64,000 nt of DNA from Pandoraea eparura (GTDB taxonomy: Bacteria > Pseudomonadota > Gammaproteobacteria > Burkholderiales > Burkholderiaceae): NCBI RefSeq assembly GCF_902459725.1, contig NZ_CABPSH010000006.1, forward strand, positions 124,001 through 188,000, given 5' to 3'. Under the pieces are notes generated by a model. The model was given only the letters and a program-made list of their open reading frames with translations. It made no database searches and was not told the origin of the DNA. The position numbers and the translations under genes were made by a program. This document shows positions 41,779 through 51,300 of this stretch, piece after piece. Each line of letters begins with the position of its first letter. Positions within the stretch are counted from its first letter, which is position 1.

Positions 41779-43442
41779 ACGCGCCCATGAATCCCGCGTC
41801 GGTCGCCGACGTCACGGCACGCGAAGGCCTGATGACACCGCCGCGCACGCTGCGCGACCTGATCGATACGCAAGCGGTGGCATTTGGCGATAAGCCCTAC
41901 CTGCTGACGACCGGCGAGACGGTTTCCGACACCGCCACGCTGACCTTTACCGGCTTGCGCGACGATTGCCGCGAGCTCGCCCGTCGATTCGCCGATGCCG
42001 GACTGCGCCCCGGAGACATTGTTTCCGTCTGCATGGGCAACGGCTTGCAGACGGCGCGCCTGATTCTCGCGGCGATGTACAGCGGACTGGTCGTCAACCC
42101 GATCAATTTGCTGTGCCAGCCTGCGCAGATGGCGTACATCGTGGAGCACTCGGATACGCGGCTGATCTTCGTGTCCGAGGCGATGCAGCCTGCGATCGCG
42201 CAAGCCGTCGACGCATTGCGCGCGCAAGGCCTGACGCGGGCAGTGGCGCTCGTCTGCACGTCTGCGGAGGCGACGACGTTGCCCGAGATTGCGCCGCTGG
42301 GCGGATCGTCGGGGCCGGTCACGTCGGTCACGTCGGTCACATCAGTCACGTCCGCAACGCCGGTAACGCCAGAAATGCGCGACGTCGCGCTGCTCATGTA
42401 CACCTCGGGCACGACCGGTGTGCCCAAAGGCGTGATGCTTACGCACCGGAATCTGCTGGCCAACGCGGGCTTCATCAGCGCGGAGCATCGTCTGACGCCG
42501 GACGATCGTGTGCTGGCGTCGCTGCCGCTCTATCACATCAACGGACTCGTGGTCACGCTGCTCGCGCCGCTGTTTCATGGCGGCTCGGTCGCGATGGCAC
42601 CACGCTTTTCGGCGCGCACGTTCTGGCGCGACGTGATGGCCGCGCAATGCACGTGGATCAACGTGGTGCCGACCATCGTGGCGTATCTGCTCGACGGCGA
42701 GGCGCCGGACCGGTCCACCCTGGCGGCGCTGCGCTTTTGCCGGAGTGCGTCAGCGGCACTACCGGCGGATCACCATCGTGCCTTCGAGGCGCGCTTCGGC
42801 GTCGGCATCATCGAGACGATGGGCATGACGGAGACGGCGGCGCCGGTGTTCAGCAACCCGCTCGACGCAAGCCGGCGACGTGTGGGCAGCATCGGCCTGC
42901 CGTCGGGTGGCGAGGCGAAGGTGGTGCGGCGCGACGGCGCGCAGACGGCACCCGGCGAGACCGGTGAACTGGTGTTGCGCGGCGCCCAGGTCATGTGCGG
43001 CTATTACAAGCGCCCGGACGAGACCTCGGCTACGTTCACGGCCGACGGTTGGCTGCGCACCGGCGATCTCGGCTACTGCGACAGCGACGGGTACTTCTAC
43101 ATCACCGGACGCGCCAAGGAACTGATCATCAAGGGCGGCGAGAACATCGCGCCGCGCGAGATCGACGAGGCCCTGATGCGCCATCCGGGCGTGCTGGAAG
43201 CCGCGGCGGTGGGCGTGCCCGATCCCGCCTATGGTCAAGACATCGTGGCGTTCGTCGTGGTCCGTAACCGAGGCAGCGACGCCGGCGGCGGCGATGGCGC
43301 GCCGCCCGATGCCGCGGCGCTGCGTGAACACTGCTTGCAGACGTTGGGGCGCTACAAGACCCCGAAGGAATTTCGCTTCGTGAAGGATCTGCCGCGTGGC
43401 CCGTCGGGCAAGGTACAGCGACTCAAGCTGCTCAAAGGTTAG
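41775..43442 (+). CDS. sauT: AMP-forming acyl-CoA synthetase, probable sulfoacetate-CoA ligase
   Basis: This 555-residue member of the ANL superfamily activates a carboxylate with ATP and CoA. It shows the P-loop YTSGTTGVPKG (209-219), an ETMGMTETAAP segment, TGDLGYCDSDGYFYITGRAKELI and the catalytic lysine in PSGKVQRLKL at the C-terminus. In sau clusters the ligase SauT makes sulfoacetyl-CoA for SauS. The start overlaps the dehydrogenase stop (ATGA at 41775). A run of four near-identical 9-base repeats encodes a TSV-rich loop at residues 182-193, just before the ATP-binding motif. The role as sulfoacetate ligase rests on gene order. Confidence 0.8.
   Translation: MNAPMNPASVADVTAREGLMTPPRTLRDLIDTQAVAFGDKPYLLTTGETVSDTATLTFTGLRDDCRELARRFADAGLRPGDIVSVCMGNGLQTARLILAAMYSGLVVNPINLLCQPAQMAYIVEHSDTRLIFVSEAMQPAIAQAVDALRAQGLTRAVALVCTSAEATTLPEIAPLGGSSGPVTSVTSVTSVTSATPVTPEMRDVALLMYTSGTTGVPKGVMLTHRNLLANAGFISAEHRLTPDDRVLASLPLYHINGLVVTLLAPLFHGGSVAMAPRFSARTFWRDVMAAQCTWINVVPTIVAYLLDGEAPDRSTLAALRFCRSASAALPADHHRAFEARFGVGIIETMGMTETAAPVFSNPLDASRRRVGSIGLPSGGEAKVVRRDGAQTAPGETGELVLRGAQVMCGYYKRPDETSATFTADGWLRTGDLGYCDSDGYFYITGRAKELIIKGGENIAPREIDEALMRHPGVLEAAAVGVPDPAYGQDIVAFVVVRNRGSDAGGGDGAPPDAAALREHCLQTLGRYKTPKEFRFVKDLPRGPSGKVQRLKLLKG
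42318..42353 (+). repeat. Four tandem 9-base repeats inside the CoA-ligase gene
   Basis: Units GTCACGTCG, GTCACGTCG, GTCACATCA and GTCACGTCC follow each other without a gap and encode repeated Val-Thr-Ser. Because the unit is a multiple of three, gain or loss of a copy keeps the frame and only changes the length of a linker before the ATP-binding loop. Confidence 0.7.
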
Positions 43443-43562
43443 CGATCCGCAGCAAAAAGGACCAAACGCCACGGCCCAAGGCCCGCGAGGGCAACCCGCT
43501 TCACTGTGCAGCACACGATCGCATGCGCAAGACGCGTGTGACGTAAATACATAGGAGACAAC

Positions 43563-44942
43563 ATGGACAAGCGCACCGGTCGCGTGAAGACGCGCCACAT
43601 CATCCTGGCGGTCATGTGCCTGATGTATTTCATCTCGTACATCGATCGTGTCAACATCGCCGTCGCCGGCCCATTCATCCGACAGGAGATGGGACTGACG
43701 ACGGTGCAACTCGGACTTGTGTTTTCCGCGTTCGCGTATCCGTATGCCGCCATGCAGATCTTCGGCGGGTGGCTGGCCGATCGCTTCGGACCGAAGTTGG
43801 TGCTGACCGTGCTCTCGCTCATCTGGGGCGCGGCCACGCTGGCCACCGGATTTGCCGGCAGCATCGCTACGCTGGTGGCGCTGCGTTTCATCCTGGGCGT
43901 GGGCGAGGGCGGAGCGTTTCCGACGGCCACGCGTGCCTTCACGTACTGGATGCCGGTCAGTGAGCGCGGTTTCGCGCAGGGCATCACGCACAGCTTTGCG
44001 CGCCTTGGGGGCGCCATTACCCCACCGGTGGTGTTGGCGATTGTCGTGGCGTTTGGCTGGCGCGAGGCGTTCATCGTGCTCGGGGTGGTGAGTCTCGCCT
44101 GGACGATGCTCTACATGAAGGTGTTTACCAACACACCGGAGCAGCATCGTCGTGTCACGCCCGAGGAGACGGCCGAGATTGGTTATCGCTCGGGCGATTG
44201 TGAGCGGGCGAAACGTGCGGCAACGCCGTGGCGCAAGCTCGTTCGCCGCATGTGGCTGGTGACGTTCGTGGACTTCTGCTACGGCTGGCTGCTGTGGGTG
44301 TATCTGACGTGGATGCCGTCGTATCTGCGCGAATCGCAGGGCTTCGATCTCAAGCAACTGGCGTTGTTCACGTCGCTGCCGCTGCTCGCGGGCGTCATCG
44401 GTGACACGCTGGGGGGCGTCGTTTCGGACAAGCTCTACAAGATGACCGGCCGGCTGCGCTTTGCGCGGGTGTCGGTGATGGTGGTCGGCCTGGGCGGCTC
44501 GCTGGCGTTCCTGTTGCCGATGACGATGGTGACCGATCCGATGGTGGCGGTGCTGTTGCTCTCGGCGTCGTTCTTCTTCCTCGAAATTACCAACCCGGTG
44601 CTCTGGACGTTGCCGCTCGACATTGCGGGCAAGTACGCTGGCACCGCGGGCGGGATGATGAACACGGGCTTTGGCCTTGCCGGCATGATTTCACCGGTGG
44701 CGTTCGGGTATCTCATCGAGACGACGGGCAGCTACAACGTGCCGTTCGCGATCTCGGCGGCGTTGCTCGGCGTGGGGGTGATCGCCGCGCTGTTCATCGA
44801 CACGAGCAAGACCGTCGAGAAGGACGAGGAGGCGGCGGCGCTGCGTGCAGCAAGCCTCTCAGGGGGAGATGCCACGCCGGTCTGGGCCGCCGTCGGGCCG
44901 CAACGACATCCGCTGCGCCGTCCGCTGCGTTGGCGCCGGTAA
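43563..44942 (+). CDS. sauU: MFS transporter (anion:cation symporter type), probable sulfoacetate importer
   Basis: This 459-residue inner-membrane transporter has about twelve helices and the signatures of the ACS family (YFISYIDRVNIAVAGP at the N-terminus, GWLADRFGPK between helices 2 and 3, GVGEGGAFP in helix 4). ACS members import glucarate, phthalate, tartrate and other organic anions. In sau clusters the MFS gene sauU follows the dehydrogenase and ligase, as here, after a 120-base spacer. ACATAGGAGACAAC gives a strong ribosome site. It could also serve the neighbouring sugar-acid pathway, but that already has a TRAP system. A hairpin follows at 44989-45011. Confidence 0.8.
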   Translation: MDKRTGRVKTRHIILAVMCLMYFISYIDRVNIAVAGPFIRQEMGLTTVQLGLVFSAFAYPYAAMQIFGGWLADRFGPKLVLTVLSLIWGAATLATGFAGSIATLVALRFILGVGEGGAFPTATRAFTYWMPVSERGFAQGITHSFARLGGAITPPVVLAIVVAFGWREAFIVLGVVSLAWTMLYMKVFTNTPEQHRRVTPEETAEIGYRSGDCERAKRAATPWRKLVRRMWLVTFVDFCYGWLLWVYLTWMPSYLRESQGFDLKQLALFTSLPLLAGVIGDTLGGVVSDKLYKMTGRLRFARVSVMVVGLGGSLAFLLPMTMVTDPMVAVLLLSASFFFLEITNPVLWTLPLDIAGKYAGTAGGMMNTGFGLAGMISPVAFGYLIETTGSYNVPFAISAALLGVGVIAALFIDTSKTVEKDEEAAALRAASLSGGDATPVWAAVGPQRHPLRRPLRWRR

Positions 44943-44988
44943 CCATGCCGACAATGACGCTGGCATTACCGTAAAGGCAAGGGCGCGC

Positions 44989-45011
44989 CCGCCCACCTGA
45001 CGTGTGGGCGG
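44989..45011. terminator. GC-rich hairpin after the MFS gene
   Basis: CCGCCCAC-CTGACGT-GTGGGCGG forms a perfect 8-bp stem with a 7-base loop, 47 bases after the transporter stop and before the convergent AraC gene. There is no T tract on the plus side, so termination strength is uncertain. Confidence 0.45.
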
Positions 45012-45152
45012 TGTCGCATCATGATGCTGATGCCGACGCCGATACACAAATACCGGTGGGGCGCCTCGCCGAATCACTGTCGAAACGCCGGGGCGAAACG
45101 TGAAACCGACAGCGCGTACATCTGGGCCAGTTGCGGTACGGTGAGCGCTTCG

Positions 45153-46010
45153 TCACGACGTCGTCGCGGCATCCCCCTTGTAACCCTTTGGCGGCCCATA
45201 GCCATATTTCCTGAACAGCCGTGCGAGATACGATGGAGACTCGAGGCCGACGGCGGCCGCTGCCGCGAGCACGGTCATGCCGGGCGAGGTCAGTAGCGTT
45301 GCGGCGATCTCCACGCGCCGCCGGGACTGATAATCGACGATAGACTCACCGGTGGCCTCGCGAAAGACGCGCGTCAACGATCGTTGCGACAGCCCGAACT
45401 CGTACGCGACGCGCTCAAGCGGTATCGGCTGATCGAGCGTTTCGTCGAGGAATGCACAAATGTCCCGTACGACCTCCGCATGTGCATCGGTCCGATTCGG
45501 CGTCAACGCCGCTGCCGTCAAACCGGCCTCCACGCAACTCGCCGCCAACGTACGGGCCGCAAGGTCTGCACGCAATGCCCATAGCTCGCTTGGCGGCGCC
45601 TCGCCCGAGCGCGCGGTGGTCCCCGTGGCAACACGCACCGCATCCAGCAACAGCAATGGCGCCGACCATATCGAGATGCGCGCGCACGATAGCTTGCGTC
45701 GCGCCTTGCGTTCGCAAAAGACCACGAAATCGCTAGCGACGTACACCGCCACATGCGCCTGATCGGGGCGGTAGCCTCGCGTGTCGTGCAGGCGTTGGGG
45801 CGGCACGACGACGAATGATTTCGGCGCAACGCGTACCGGCGCGACATTCGATTCGACGTTGAGTACGAGTTGTCCCGTCCTGGGGAGCAGGAACATGAAT
45901 TCGTCGTCGTGCCGATGCGGCCGCGTGCGGTATTCGCCGACCGAGACATGCCGCACATCGGCGACGCGGTCGCCATCGAGATGACGAGGGGCAGTCGGAT
46001 AGGATTTCAC
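45153..46010 (-). CDS. AraC-family transcriptional regulator with N-terminal cupin domain
   Basis: This 285-residue regulator has an N-terminal cupin (about residues 18-95, with RPHRHDDEFMFLLPRTG) and a C-terminal double helix-turn-helix (about 185-285: IPLERVAYEFGLSQRSLTRVFREATGESI, then LESPSYLARLFRKYGYGPP). The start is chosen as GTG at 46010, because AAAGGAAG lies 6 bases upstream and the cupin begins soon after; a longer frame reaches 46154. It is divergent from the PhzF-family gene, which it may control, and convergent with the MFS gene. The effector is unknown. Confidence 0.85.
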   Translation of the reverse strand: MKSYPTAPRHLDGDRVADVRHVSVGEYRTRPHRHDDEFMFLLPRTGQLVLNVESNVAPVRVAPKSFVVVPPQRLHDTRGYRPDQAHVAVYVASDFVVFCERKARRKLSCARISIWSAPLLLLDAVRVATGTTARSGEAPPSELWALRADLAARTLAASCVEAGLTAAALTPNRTDAHAEVVRDICAFLDETLDQPIPLERVAYEFGLSQRSLTRVFREATGESIVDYQSRRRVEIAATLLTSPGMTVLAAAAAVGLESPSYLARLFRKYGYGPPKGYKGDAATTS

Positions 46011-46343
46011 CAGGCGCTTCCTTTGCGTGACGGGACACTTGCAGCCCGCGCAGACGGCCGTGAACGCAACGCGGTGGATGGCGTGTTGGCAGTCGAAGCT
46101 CAGTATAACGCTTGGCGAAACGCGATGAGAGGCGCGAGAGAGGCGCGGCGGCATCAGGCTGCCGGGTGACGGAAAACGGCAACGGCTGCCGGATCCCTGC
46201 AGGGCGACAGTCGAATCCTGGGGGGCGAAAATACGGGCGCCGCCCGCTTTTGGCCGGATAGGGCGTGCCGAGTGGCCCGATCGGGCGCGACGGTTTTTCA
46301 GGGCTTCGGCATGCTTGCATCACTTGACTCCCGGAATGCCCCG
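46011..46343. promoter_or_regulatory. 333-base divergent region between the AraC and PhzF genes
   Basis: I see no gene here. AGTATA at 46102-46107 reads as TATACT on the minus strand, a good -10 for the AraC gene with a leader of about 90 bases, but no clear -35 is visible. TATAAC at 46104-46109 could serve the plus direction, although TTGGCA at 46086 is only 12 bases upstream. In-frame alternative PhzF starts at 46272 (GTG) and 46311 (ATG) fall in this stretch. No strong palindrome was found. Confidence 0.3.
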
Positions 46344-47270
46344 ATGAACTTGGAAGACACTTGCCCCCCAACCGATTTGCCCGTGCGCCGCCACGATGCG
46401 CCGGATTTGCGTTTCGTCATCGTGTTTTCCGCAGGTGCGGGCGGCGGTAATCCTGCGCCTGTCGTGTTCGACGCGGACGACTTGTCATCCGATGAAATGA
46501 GGGCCATCGCCTCGCGCTATGGCCACGAGAGCGCCTTTGTCTGCAAAAGCCGCGACCCGCGCCACACCGCTCGGCTCCGCTTTTTTGTGCCGGCGCACGA
46601 AATGGAGATGTGCGGTCATGCGACGCTCGGCGCGATGTGGTTATTGCGCCAAGCCGGTCGGTGGACGACCCCCCATGCCACCGTCGAGACGCTAAGCGGC
46701 CTCGTTGACGTACGTTACGACGAGACGTCGCGGCGTATCGATGTCGGCCAGCCGCGTGGCATTGTCGAGCCCATTGGCGATCGGGCACTCGTGGACGCCG
46801 TATGTCGGGTGCTCGGAATCGACGCGGACGATCTTGCGTCCCTGGGCATCGTCAATGCTCGAACGAGTCGCACGAAAACGCTGATCCCGGTCCGGTCTGT
46901 GCAGGTGCTCAATGCGTTGTCGCCTGCCCTGGACGACGTGCGCACGATGTGCGACGCACTGGACTCGACGGGGCTGTATCCGTTCGCGCTCGAACGAGCA
47001 CGGCCACTGACGTTGCACGCGCGCCAGTTTCCGCGGTTGTCGGGTTATCCGGAAGACGCGGCCACCGGTATTGCTGCCGCGGCGACGCTGTACGGCGCGA
47101 TTCACTATGGTTTGCTGAGCGAAGGCGAATCGTCGATGCGGGTCTATCAGGGCTTCGCGATGGGGCGCCCGTCGTGTATCCGCGTGGCATTACGTGATAG
47201 CGATCATATCGAGGCGGGCTGCTGGATCAGTGGCGCGGTGGAGTTTGCCATGCTGGAGCCGACAGCATGA
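46344..47270 (+). CDS. PhzF-family isomerase/epimerase-like protein
   Basis: This 308-residue PhzF-superfamily protein has the two-domain diaminopimelate-epimerase-like fold. The family catalytic glutamate (Glu45 in PhzF) corresponds to Glu62 in GHESAF, and the conserved acidic signature near the second domain reads YPEDAATGIAAA, the counterpart of EDPATGSA. The MCGHATLGA segment is typical. I chose the ATG at 46344, with GGAA 8 bases upstream; longer starts at 46272 and 46311 are possible. PhzF proteins isomerise or epimerise small acids and amino acids, mostly without known substrates. It lies beside, but convergent to, the LysR gene of the molybdoenzyme cluster. Confidence 0.85.
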   Translation: MNLEDTCPPTDLPVRRHDAPDLRFVIVFSAGAGGGNPAPVVFDADDLSSDEMRAIASRYGHESAFVCKSRDPRHTARLRFFVPAHEMEMCGHATLGAMWLLRQAGRWTTPHATVETLSGLVDVRYDETSRRIDVGQPRGIVEPIGDRALVDAVCRVLGIDADDLASLGIVNARTSRTKTLIPVRSVQVLNALSPALDDVRTMCDALDSTGLYPFALERARPLTLHARQFPRLSGYPEDAATGIAAAATLYGAIHYGLLSEGESSMRVYQGFAMGRPSCIRVALRDSDHIEAGCWISGAVEFAMLEPTA

Positions 47271-47332
47271 AGACCTTCAGCAATGCACAGGTGGCCGGTG
47301 TTCGCGATGTGCCTTGCGCCGTCGTCGGTCGA

Positions 47333-48259
47333 TCACTCGACCCCCATGTGCCCGCGATCATTGATCTCGCGGATGAGCGAGCGCAACGCGCTCACGATGC
47401 GCTCGGTCAACCCTTGCGGCGCACGCCGCTGCGCCCACACCAGTCCCACATCCATCGACGGCACGCCCGTGCTCAGATCCCGCCGCAGAATTCGCCCGCC
47501 GTCGATCGACCACGGGCGATAGACGAGATCCGAGAGAATCGACACGCCATAGCCCTGGGCGACGAGGCTGCGAATCGCCTCGATCGAGCGCGTGCGGAAA
47601 TGCACGACCGGTTCGACCTGCGCAGCGTGCCAGTAGCGCTCGACCGTCTGCACGTGCTCATCCATATCGAGCAGCAGGAAGCGTTGCCCGCGAACATCGT
47701 CGAGCGTGACGCTCGGTTTGTCGAGCAGCGGATGCCCCGGGCTGGTCCATAGCCGGCGCGTCGAGCGCAGCAGCGTGTGCGAGACGAGTCCGTCAGCCAC
47801 GACGTTCGATACCAGCAACAACGCCAGGTCGACCTCGCCCGCCAGGACGGCCGTTTCCAGTTCGCGGCGGTCGCCCTCGATCAACGTGAGTTCGACGTTA
47901 GGGAAGCGCTTGGACAAGGTGCTGGCCACCGAGGGCAGCAGATAGGCCGAAATCGTCTCGGTGACGGCCAGCCGCAGGTGGCCGCCGGCATCGTCCGGCA
48001 GCGTGCGGGCTTCCTGCAGGGCGTCGTCGGTCGCGTTCAGGATGCGATACGCATGACGCAGAAATCGCTCGCCGGCATCGGTCGGTCGCAGCCCCTTTGC
48101 ATGCCTGACGAACAGCGGCGTACCGACGATCACCTCCAGATTCTGCAAGGCGATCGTCAGCGACGACTGCGACGCGCTGCACCGCTCGGCCGCGCGCATC
48201 ACCTGTCCCGTCTCGGCCACGGCCACGAAGTACTCGATCTGACGCAGGGTTGGTTTCAT
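47333..48259 (-). CDS. LysR-family transcriptional regulator
   Basis: This 308-residue LysR regulator has the usual length, an N-terminal winged helix (LRQIEYFVAVAETGQVMRAA, SASQSSLTIALQNLE) and a C-terminal effector-binding domain. Its start at 48259 faces the molybdoenzyme fusion gene at 48358 across an AT-rich 98-base spacer, the standard LysR arrangement, so it very likely controls that operon. The ATG has no strong ribosome site. The effector is unknown. Confidence 0.9.
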   Translation of the reverse strand: MKPTLRQIEYFVAVAETGQVMRAAERCSASQSSLTIALQNLEVIVGTPLFVRHAKGLRPTDAGERFLRHAYRILNATDDALQEARTLPDDAGGHLRLAVTETISAYLLPSVASTLSKRFPNVELTLIEGDRRELETAVLAGEVDLALLLVSNVVADGLVSHTLLRSTRRLWTSPGHPLLDKPSVTLDDVRGQRFLLLDMDEHVQTVERYWHAAQVEPVVHFRTRSIEAIRSLVAQGYGVSILSDLVYRPWSIDGGRILRRDLSTGVPSMDVGLVWAQRRAPQGLTERIVSALRSLIREINDRGHMGVE

Positions 48260-48310
48260 TTAAAAAATCAATATTGCAAACTATATTTTTTATATTAGTA
48301 ATAAATGTGG
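48260..48310. promoter_or_regulatory. AT-rich divergent promoter with candidate LysR box
   Basis: In contrast to its surroundings this stretch is strongly AT-rich. AATAT-N8-ATATT (48270-48287) is an inverted repeat of the size of a LysR box, directly followed by the near-palindromic CTATATTTTTTATATTAG (48281-48298) that overlaps it. The region lies between the LysR gene and the divergent molybdoenzyme operon and probably holds both promoters. Confidence 0.45.
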
Positions 48311-48357
48311 CGGCTGTATAGCATCGGAACATCGATTCCTATAGAGACGTACGAGAC

Positions 48358-51300
48358 ATGGTTCAGGAGGTCAAGCCCGGGTTCTGCACGTTGTGCCGTT
48401 CCCGCTGCGGCACGCTGGCTCGCGTGGAAAACGATGCGCTGATCGCGGTCGAACCCGATCCGTCGCATCCGAATGGCGCCGCGATGTGCCGCAAAGGCAA
48501 GGCGGCACCGGAGCTGGTGCATCACCCCGACCGGGTGACTACGCCGCTGCGCCGCACGGCCCCGAAGGGGGCGGACGACCCGGGCTGGGAGCGCATCTCG
48601 TGGGACGACGCGCTCACCGAGATCGCGGCACGCCTGGGCGAGATCCGGCGCGAGAGCGGCGCGCATGCGGTGGCGTTTGGCGTGACCACGCCGAGCGGTA
48701 CGCCGCTTTCCGACAGCATCGACTGGATCGAGCGCTTCATCCGGGTGTTCGGCAGCCCGAACACGGTCTACGCGACGGAAATCTGCAATTGGCACAAGGA
48801 CTTTGCGCACGCATTCACGTTCGGGTGCGGCATGCCGACCGCCGATTATGCGCAGGCAGATGTCATCATGCTCTGGGGGCACAACCCGACGAGTACGTGG
48901 TTGAGTCAGGCCAACGCCATTGGCCGGGGACGGGCACAAGGGGCCAGGTTGCTCGTGATCGACCCGCGCAAGACGCCGCTCGCCGCCGCTGCCGATGCCT
49001 GGCTGCCGGTGCGCCCCGGCACCGACGCGGCGCTGGCGCTCGGCCTCGCTCGTCGTCTGATCGACACCGGACGCTATGACGAGACGTTCGTGCGCCGGTG
49101 GACCAACGCACCGCTGCTCGTGCGCAACGACAACGGCCACTTTTTGCGCGCGGGCGATCTGGCGGTGACAGGCGCCGACGTGCCGCCCGAGGCCTTCGTT
49201 ATCTGGAACGACGCGAGCGCGGCACCGCAACCCTACGATACAACTCACGCGCTGAGCCGCGACGCGGCGAACGATGCTGCCCTGCGCGGCGAGTTTGCCG
49301 TGATCGCCCGCGACGGATCGCGCATCGTCTGCCGGCCGGCGTTCGATCATCTTTGCGCGGGGCTGGCCGCTTACGATGCGGCCACCGTGAGCACACTCTG
49401 CGGCGTTTCCCCGGCACAGCTCGACGCTGCCGCCAGCCTCTTCACCGGGGCGCAGCGCGTTGCCTATCACGCGTGGTCGGGGGTGGCGCAGCACGCGAAC
49501 GCGACGCAGATCGAGCGCGCCATCGCCGTCCTCTATGCCCTGACGGGCAGCTTCGACCGACGCGGGGGCAATCGCGTGATGACACGTCAACCGGTGAATG
49601 CCGTCGGTCAGCATGACCTGTTGAGTCCCGAGCAGCAGGCCAGGGCGCTGGGGATCGATGAGCGCCCGCTGGGGCCCCCTGCGCGTGGCTGGGTGACGGC
49701 GCGCGATACCTACCGCGCGATTCTCGACGGCACGCCCTACCGCGTGCGCGCACTGTTCTGCTTCGGCACCAACGTGCTCGCGTCGCAAGCGGATTACGCG
49801 ATGGCGCGCGAGGCGCTCGAAGCGCTCGAGTTTCACGTCCATTGCGATCTGTTCGAGACGCCGTCGGCGCGCTTCGCCGATATCGTGCTGCCGGTGAACA
49901 CGCCCTGGGAGCGTGAAGGCCTGCGTGCCGGTTTCGAGATCGACGATCGCGCCGAAGCGCTGGTTCAACTGCGTCAGCGCATGGTGTCGCCACGCGGCGA
50001 GTCGCGCAGCGACAACGACATCGTGTTCGATCTGGCGATGCGCCTGGGGATGGGCGGCGCCTTCTTCAACGGCAGTCTCGACGCCGGGTGGAACCATCAA
50101 CTCGCTCCGCTCGGGCTCGATGTGCAGACGCTGCGTGCGCATCCCGAGGGAATTTCGCGTCCGCAGCCGCAATTTGAGCGCAAATATGCCCGCGCCGAGG
50201 CAGGCGGCGTCAGCGGATTCGCCACCGAAACCCGGCGCGTCGAGCTGTATTCCGAGCGTCTGCTGCGTCACGGTTATCCGCCGGTGCCGGTGCACGTGGC
50301 GTCGCGCGCCTTGAGCGACGACGAGGCGCAGCACTTCCCGCTGCTGCTCGGGTCGACCAAGAACGGCTATTACTGCCACAGTCAGCACCGCGGCTTGGCG
50401 AGCTTGCGCATGCGCGCACCCGATCCCGTGGTGCATCTGCATCCGACGCTGGCGGCGCGAAAGCACATCGCCGAAGGCGATTGGGTGCGAGTGACGACGC
50501 CGGCCGGTGTCGCGCGTTTTCGCGCGGCGTTCGATGCGGGGATGAGCGCCGACGTGCTGCTTGCCGAATACGGTTGGTGGCAGGCGTGCGACAGCGTGGG
50601 CCGTCACGGTTTCGCGATGGCGGGCGAGGCGTCGAGCAACTTCAACGCGCTGGTGACGACGCAGGACATCGATCCGATCAGCGGGTCGTCGCCGCTGCGC
50701 TCGTTTCGATGCGACATTGCGCGCGACCCGGCAAGCGATCCGGCCCGCCGCCCGTGGGCCGGCATGGCGCGCTTTCGCATTGCCGCACTCGAGGCCGCGG
50801 CCGACGGGGTGCGTGCCATTGCGCTCGAACCGCTCGACGAGGTGGGGCTCCCAGACTATTTGCCCGGACAGCACGTCACCGTTCGCGTATCGATTCCCGG
50901 ACACGCCCAGCCCGTGACACGCGCTTACTCGCTCACCGGGCCGTCCAGCGAGCGCGCGCGTCGCGGGTATCGCATCGCGGTGCGCCATCAACAGGGGCGC
51001 ACCCGGGAGGGCGCGCCGTGTGACGGCGTGGTCTCGAGCTGGCTGAACACCGGGGCGCGTGTCGGCGACGTGATCGAACTGGGCGCGCCGTCGGGGCGCT
51101 TCGTCATGCCGCTGTACAGTCGCCAGCCTGTCGTGTGCTTCGCCGGCGGCATTGGTATCACGCCGTTTCTCTGCTACCTGGAATCGCTGGCGGCGCAGGC
51201 GGAAGGTGCGGGCGCGCCGTTGCCCGACGTCTGGCTGCATTACGCCAACCGCAATGGCGCCACGCACGCCTTTCGGGATCGGCTGGCGGCGCTTGCGCAG

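Noticed and set aside
48295-51267. A 990-residue antisense frame opposite the molybdoenzyme gene
   Set aside because: It has no motifs and biased composition; the plus-strand fusion has clear cofactor motifs along its whole length.
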